From the NCBI RefSeq assembly GCF_020532675.1, contig NZ_JAJAVE010000003.1, positions 310,001 through 374,000 of the forward strand: a DNA stretch of 64,000 bases. The letters are read 5' to 3'. A program made the translations under genes and the position numbers. Under the pieces are notes generated by a model. The model was not told the DNA's origin. It saw nothing but the letters and a program-made list of their open reading frames with translations, and made no database searches. This DNA comes from Methylobacillus gramineus (GTDB lineage Bacteria; Pseudomonadota; Gammaproteobacteria; Burkholderiales; Methylophilaceae). Positions 58,632 through 64,000 of the stretch are shown here, one piece after another; within the stretch, counting starts at the first letter, position 1; each line of letters opens with the position of its first letter.

Positions 58632-59556
58632 GACGCTTCGCCGGGGCGACTTTCTTGGTACGAGTGGCTGCTGGACTTTCCATAGCGTTATTGCTGAGCG
58701 GACGTTCAGTCTTGGGGATGCTGACCAGCAGCAACTGCCTGTGCTTTTCTATGCCTGCCAGCGGTTTACACACGATATGGGCAAACGGGGAGTCAGGTGT
58801 CGTATCCATCAACACGACCTCTGCGACTGCCAGGCCAGGCGGATATACGCCATCAATTCCTGAGGTAATCAGTTTGTCGCCCTTGCGAATATCTACATTG
58901 GCAGGTAACGATGGCAGCATCATGGTGGAGTCTCGGCCTTGACCAAAGGCAATCGCACGCAGGCCGTTGCGTTCGACCTGTACGGGTACCGCCAGATCTT
59001 TGTCGGTGACCAGCGTGACTTCGCTGCTGAATGGATAGACGCGAGTGACCTGGCCAACCACCCCTGTTTCATCAATCGCAGCCTGACCGGCGATAATGCC
59101 TTGGCGCGTGCCTAAATTGACCACGACCTTGTGCGAAAAAGGGTCGCGCCCCATGTGCAGTATTTCTGCCAGCCGTGCCGGTTGGTTAGAGCTCTGGGCT
59201 GCCCCTAGCAAGTTGCGCAAACGCTCATTTTCTGTTTCCAGTGCCCGAAAACGTTGCAATTCGGCAGCGTGTTCCAGGGATTGTGTTTTTAGCTGGATAT
59301 TTTCCTTCACTACCGTGGATTGGGTGTGCAGGTACTCACCGGTATTCTCGGCGAGGCTCAGCGGCGCATTGGCAATCACTTGCAATGGGTGTAGCAGCGC
59401 GATGAAACCTTGACGTACTTCCACCAGGTAATGCAGCCTGGCATCGGTGGCGATCAGCACGAGTGACAGTACGGCAAAGAAAAACAGCCGAGCAGTGGCA
59501 CTCGGGCCACGGATGAAAAATCCACTATGGTGTTGATGTTCTAAGGCGCGTGCCAT
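58618..59556 (-). CDS. mreC: Rod shape-determining protein MreC
   Basis: A 312-residue bitopic protein with a TM helix (about 20-40), a coiled coil (about 78-115, QLKTQSLEHAAELQRFRALE) and the paired beta-barrel domain (VVNLGTRQGIIAGQAAIDET, VTRVYPFSSEVTLVTDKDL, GIDGVYPPGLAVAEV). It links cytoplasmic MreB to periplasmic PBP2. A short Lys/Arg-rich C-tail is unusual but not rare. It is downstream of mreB with a terminator-like hairpin between. Confidence 0.95.
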   Translation of the reverse strand: MARALEHQHHSGFFIRGPSATARLFFFAVLSLVLIATDARLHYLVEVRQGFIALLHPLQVIANAPLSLAENTGEYLHTQSTVVKENIQLKTQSLEHAAELQRFRALETENERLRNLLGAAQSSNQPARLAEILHMGRDPFSHKVVVNLGTRQGIIAGQAAIDETGVVGQVTRVYPFSSEVTLVTDKDLAVPVQVERNGLRAIAFGQGRDSTMMLPSLPANVDIRKGDKLITSGIDGVYPPGLAVAEVVLMDTTPDSPFAHIVCKPLAGIEKHRQLLLVSIPKTERPLSNNAMESPAATRTKKVAPAKRHANQ

Positions 59557-59628
59557 CAGGCGCTTTTCCTGCCGCGTGTGTCGGTCAATTCGCTAGTGGC
59601 CATTGGGATAATGAAAAAACCGGCCGAT

Positions 59629-59657
59629 AAAAAACAGGCCATTGTGACATGGCCTGT
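59629..59657 (-). terminator. Terminator/attenuator between mreB and mreC
   Basis: On the minus strand ACAGGCCAT-GTCACA-ATGGCCTGT (9-bp stem, 6-nt loop) is followed by five T. It lies 22 bp after the mreB stop. Partial readthrough would make MreB more abundant than MreCD, as known for E. coli mreB relative to mreCD. Confidence 0.8.
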
Positions 59658-59679
59658 GTTAAAGCAATTGTGTCTGTGT

Positions 59680-60792
<1,113 letters not shown>

Positions 60793-60798
60793 TCAAGT

Positions 60799-60804
60799 TA
60801 TAAT
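60799..60804 (+). promoter_or_regulatory. Candidate sigma-70 -10 element for gatCAB
   Basis: TATAAT 39 bp before gatC, with a modest CTGAAG -35-like hexamer 18 bp upstream. It lies in the 120-bp divergent gap with mreB. Confidence 0.5.
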
Positions 60805-60843
60805 ACCCGATATCTCATAGAAATTTAAGATTTGGATTGATAA

Positions 60844-61131
60844 ATGTCACTGAGTACAACTGACGTGAAACGGATTGCCCATCTGGCACGCATCGCAGTC
60901 AGCGAGGCTGAAGCCGAACAGACCTTGCAAAAGCTTTCCGGCATTCTCGGTCTGATCGAGCAGATGCAGGCTGTAGACACCACCGGTATTGCCCCCATGT
61001 CGCATTCGCAGGATGTTACACAACGCCTGCGTACCGATGTGGTGACCGAATCAAACCAGCGCGAGCTGCTGCAGTCCATTGCCCCGGCAGTGGAAAATGG
61101 TCTCTACCTTGTTCCCAAAGTTATCGAATAG
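60844..61131 (+). CDS. gatC: Asp/Glu-tRNA amidotransferase subunit C
   Basis: A 95-residue GatC that wraps around GatA-GatB and stabilises the amidotransferase. The N-terminal [20 protein letters not shown] and the C-terminal [20 protein letters not shown] are family signatures. It leads gatCAB, which makes Gln-tRNA(Gln) or Asn-tRNA(Asn) from the mischarged forms. Confidence 0.96.
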   Translation: MSLSTTDVKRIAHLARIAVSEAEAEQTLQKLSGILGLIEQMQAVDTTGIAPMSHSQDVTQRLRTDVVTESNQRELLQSIAPAVENGLYLVPKVIE

Positions 61132-61143
61132 TTTCCCTGGATC

Positions 61144-62616
61144 ATGATAAATAAAAGCCTCAAACAGCTGGCCGCCATGCTTGCCAGCAAGGATATTTCC
61201 AGCGTTGAACTGACGCAGGAATATTTAAACCGCATCGATCGCTACAATCCTGAGATCAATGCCTATATTGCACTGGATCAGGAGAAAACCCTGGCACAGG
61301 CTACTGCCGCCGACCAGATGCTGGCGCAGGGCAAGGCTTCTGCGCTGACGGGCATTCCGATTGCGCAGAAAGATATTTTCTGTGCCAAGGGCTGGCAGAC
61401 TACCTGTGGCTCCAAAATGCTGGAGAATTTCATCGCGCCTTATGACGCGGGTGTTATTGAACGTTTCAATGCAGTAGGTTCAGTCAATCTGGGCAAGACC
61501 AATATGGATGAGTTTGCCATGGGTTCTTCCAATGAGACATCTTATTACGGCAAGGTGCAGAATCCCTGGGATCGTAGTCGTGTGCCGGGTGGCAGCTCCG
61601 GTGGCAGTGCTGCTGCGGTGGCGGCGCGCCTCTGTGCGGCGGCCACTGGTACCGATACTGGTGGGTCCATCCGTCAGCCTGCTTCCCTCTGTGGTTTGTC
61701 TGGCCTCAAGCCTACCTATGGCCTTGCTTCACGCTATGGCATGATTGCCTTTGCATCCAGCCTGGACCAGGCAGGCCCCATGGCCAAGTCCTGTGAAGAC
61801 ATGGCGCTGATGATGAATGTGATGACGGGCTTTGACGAACGTGACTCCACCAGTCTCAACCGTGAGAAAGAGGACTACGCGCGCGATCTGGGCAAGCCAT
61901 TGGCTGGCCTCAGGGTTGGCTTGCCAAAAGAATATTTTGCCGAAGGCCTGGAAGCAGGCGTTGCCAAGGTGATTGAAGCAGCCATAGACGAATATCGTCA
62001 ATTGGGTGCTGAAATCGTCGATATCAGCCTGCCCAACACCATGCTTTCCATCCCGGTCTACTACGTGCTGGCACCAGCTGAAGCATCCAGCAACCTCTCA
62101 CGCTATGACGGTGTGCGTTTTGGTCATCGTGCTGCAGAGTATGACGATCTGATGGAGATGTATTGCAAGAGCCGTGCTGAAGGTTTTGGCGCTGAAGTGA
62201 AACGCCGTATCCTGATTGGCACTTATGTCTTGAGCGCTGGTTACTATGATGCTTATTACCTCAAGGCACAGCAGATCCGTCGTCTGATTGCACAGGATTT
62301 TGAGCGTGCTTTCGAGCAGTGCGACATCATCCTCGGCCCTACCGCACCTTCCACCGCTTTCAAGGCAGGTGAAAAAGCCGATGATCCGGTTGCCATGTAT
62401 TTGCAGGATATCTACACCATTGCCGTTAATCTGGCAGGTTTGCCCGGCATGAGCATCCCCGCTGGATTTGCTCCTGCCGACGATGGCAAAGAGTTGCCGG
62501 TGGGCTTGCAGATCATAGGCAATTATTTTGATGAAGCACGCATGCTCAATGCCGGGCATGCCTATCAACAGGTCACTGATTGGCATACCCGCATGCCTGA
62601 AGGAGTTACATCATGA
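61144..62616 (+). CDS. gatA: Asp/Glu-tRNA amidotransferase subunit A
   Basis: A 490-residue amidase that releases ammonia from glutamine. The catalytic Lys76 is in [10 protein letters not shown], and the Ser-cisSer-Lys triad continues in [15 protein letters not shown] and [14 protein letters not shown]. It is full length, begins 12 bp after gatC and overlaps the gatB start by 4 bp. Confidence 0.98.
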   Translation: MINKSLKQLAAMLASKDISSVELTQEYLNRIDRYNPEINAYIALDQEKTLAQATAADQMLAQGKASALTGIPIAQKDIFCAKGWQTTCGSKMLENFIAPYDAGVIERFNAVGSVNLGKTNMDEFAMGSSNETSYYGKVQNPWDRSRVPGGSSGGSAAAVAARLCAAATGTDTGGSIRQPASLCGLSGLKPTYGLASRYGMIAFASSLDQAGPMAKSCEDMALMMNVMTGFDERDSTSLNREKEDYARDLGKPLAGLRVGLPKEYFAEGLEAGVAKVIEAAIDEYRQLGAEIVDISLPNTMLSIPVYYVLAPAEASSNLSRYDGVRFGHRAAEYDDLMEMYCKSRAEGFGAEVKRRILIGTYVLSAGYYDAYYLKAQQIRRLIAQDFERAFEQCDIILGPTAPSTAFKAGEKADDPVAMYLQDIYTIAVNLAGLPGMSIPAGFAPADDGKELPVGLQIIGNYFDEARMLNAGHAYQQVTDWHTRMPEGVTS

Positions 62617-64000
62617 GCGATTGGGAAGTCGTCATCGGGCTGGAAACCCATACCCAGCTCAACACTAAATCCAAGATTTTCTCTGGCAGCAGTATTGCCT
62701 TTGGTGCAGAGCCAAACACCCAGGCGAATGTGGTGGATATTGCTATGCCGGGTGTGTTGCCTGTGCTGAACAAGGAAGCCGTGCGTTGTGCCATCCGTTT
62801 TGGCTTGGCGGTGGATGCTGAAATTGCCTCGCGTTCGGTGTTTGCGCGCAAGAATTATTTTTATCCTGATTTGCCCAAGGGCTACCAGATCAGCCAATAC
62901 GAGCTGCCGGTGGTGGGCAAGGGTGCTCTCACCATCCAGGTGGGGGAGCAGGAAAAAACCATACGCATTACCCGTGCGCACCTTGAGGAAGATGCAGGCA
63001 AGTCTATGCATGGCGCTAGTCCTGGCCAATCAGGCATCGACTTGAACCGTGCCGGTACGCCTTTGCTGGAAATCGTGACCGAACCAGACATGCGCTCTGC
63101 TGCAGAGGCTGTGGCCTATGCGCGCAAACTGCATGATCTGGTGCAATGGATCAATATCTGTGACGGTAACATGCAGGAAGGCAGCTTCCGCTGTGACGTC
63201 AATGTGTCCGTGCGGCGCAAGGGTGATGAGAAGCTGGGTACGCGTCGCGAAATCAAGAACCTCAACTCCTTCCGCTTTATGCAGCAGGCGATTGAGTATG
63301 AAACTCGCTGGCAGATAGAAACACTGGAAGATGGCGGCAAGATAGAGCAGGCTACGGTGCTGTTCAACCCCGATACGGGTGAGACCCGTGCCATGCGGAG
63401 CAAGGAAGAGGCCAATGATTACCGCTACTTCCCTGATCCGGATTTGTTGCCGCTGGCCATTTCAGCAGAAGAAATTGAATCGATCAGAAGCGAAATGCCT
63501 GAACTTCCAGCCGCGATGAAGTCTCGCTTTGAAGAGGCTTACAGCTTGTCTGCTTATGATGCCTCTGCGCTTACGGCTTCACGCAATGTGGCTGATTACT
63601 TCACTGCCACTTTGCAGGCTTTTGGTGGAGAAGCCAAGCTGGCGGCAAACTGGGTGATGGGGGGTGTCAGTGCCAAGTTGAATGAAGAAGACAAGAATAT
63701 TGCTGACTCGCCAGTATCACCTGAATTGCTTGCCGGTTTAATCAAGCGCATTGCCGATAACACCATTTCCAGCAAGATGGCCAAGGAAGTATTTGAGGCG
63801 ATGTGGGCCGGGGAAGGAACTGCGGACCAGATTATCGACAAGAAGGGCCTGAAGCAGGTCACCGACAGCGGGGCGATCGAGACCATTGTTGATGAAGTGC
63901 TGGCAGCTAATCCGGCCATGGTTGAGGAATTCAAGGCGGGTAAGGAAAAAGCTTTCAATGCGTTGGTGGGCCAGGCCATGAAGGCTTCCAAGGGCAAAGC
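62613..64000 (+). CDS. gatB: Asp/Glu-tRNA amidotransferase subunit B, 3' end beyond window
   Basis: Activates the mischarged tRNA with ATP and receives ammonia from GatA. The frame from ATG 62613 is open to the window edge (about 462 codons of the usual 475-480). N-terminal [20 protein letters not shown] and [20 protein letters not shown] are diagnostic. The C-terminal tail/YqeY-like domain is nearly complete. It overlaps gatA (ATGA) and has AGGAG upstream. Confidence 0.97.
   Translation, partial: MSDWEVVIGLETHTQLNTKSKIFSGSSIAFGAEPNTQANVVDIAMPGVLPVLNKEAVRCAIRFGLAVDAEIASRSVFARKNYFYPDLPKGYQISQYELPVVGKGALTIQVGEQEKTIRITRAHLEEDAGKSMHGASPGQSGIDLNRAGTPLLEIVTEPDMRSAAEAVAYARKLHDLVQWINICDGNMQEGSFRCDVNVSVRRKGDEKLGTRREIKNLNSFRFMQQAIEYETRWQIETLEDGGKIEQATVLFNPDTGETRAMRSKEEANDYRYFPDPDLLPLAISAEEIESIRSEMPELPAAMKSRFEEAYSLSAYDASALTASRNVADYFTATLQAFGGEAKLAANWVMGGVSAKLNEEDKNIADSPVSPELLAGLIKRIADNTISSKMAKEVFEAMWAGEGTADQIIDKKGLKQVTDSGAIETIVDEVLAANPAMVEEFKAGKEKAFNALVGQAMKASKGK

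Overview
The window reads as an uninterrupted, gene-dense chromosomal segment of a Gram-negative betaproteobacterium. The betaproteobacterial-type glutamate-cysteine ligase (gshA-gshB pair), the gene orders mreBCD-mrdA-rodA-rlpA and dacA-dat-ybeD-lipB-lipA, a betaproteobacterial minor-pilin operon and moderate-to-high GC suggest a methylotroph-like lineage such as Methylophilaceae. That placement is inference; no rRNA or taxon-specific marker is present. I see no tRNA, rRNA, CRISPR array, prophage or insertion sequence. ispH (left edge) and gatB (right edge) are cut by the window.

Layout. 1-3400: ispH, a CobD/CbiB-like membrane protein, a GyrI-like membrane-anchored protein and divergent purU. 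3823-14197: a six-gene type I secretion operon for an RTX/BapA-like surface protein. It encodes a TolC-like outer-membrane factor, a MotB/SiiA-like protein, an HlyD-like adaptor, a MotA/SiiB-like protein, the passenger and an ABC exporter. 14246-15861: a Pmp3-like peptide gene, lysA and the tiny lipoprotein gene lptM. 16013-23104: a type IV pilus operon (pilE-fimT-pilV-pilW-pilX-pilY1). 23120-25335: gshA-gshB. 25402-28390: a nitrogen-control region with a TorF-like porin, glnK, amtB, two sigma-54 type promoters and a probable small RNA. 28569-31345: ubiK, the ComM-like ATPase and a ferritin-like/VIT iron transporter. 31511-37992: metH, mpl, a TonB-like protein and a 2Fe-2S ferredoxin. 38061-40853: HIT protein, YjiK-like protein, FMN reductase and PNPOx-like protein. 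41034-47429: czcICBA metal efflux. 47441-51990: a UbiH/F-type hydroxylase, a CorC-like protein, lipA, lipB and ybeD. 51983-60723: dat, a PBP5/6-type carboxypeptidase, rlpA, rodA, mrdA and mreDCB (cell shape). 60844-64000: gatCAB.

The two most notable systems are as follows. (1) The secretion operon carries a MotA/MotB-like proton-channel pair beside the ABC exporter, adaptor, outer-membrane factor and adhesin. This is the gene complement of Salmonella SPI-4 (SiiABCDEF), but with a different gene order and a much smaller RTX passenger. (2) Between gshA and amtB, on the minus strand, a near-perfect sigma-54 promoter with NtrC-like sites upstream lies about 100 nt before a strong intrinsic terminator, with no ORF between. 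The predicted transcript has a CU-rich tract just before its terminator that is complementary to Shine-Dalgarno sequences, including that of glnK. This looks like a nitrogen-controlled small regulatory RNA.
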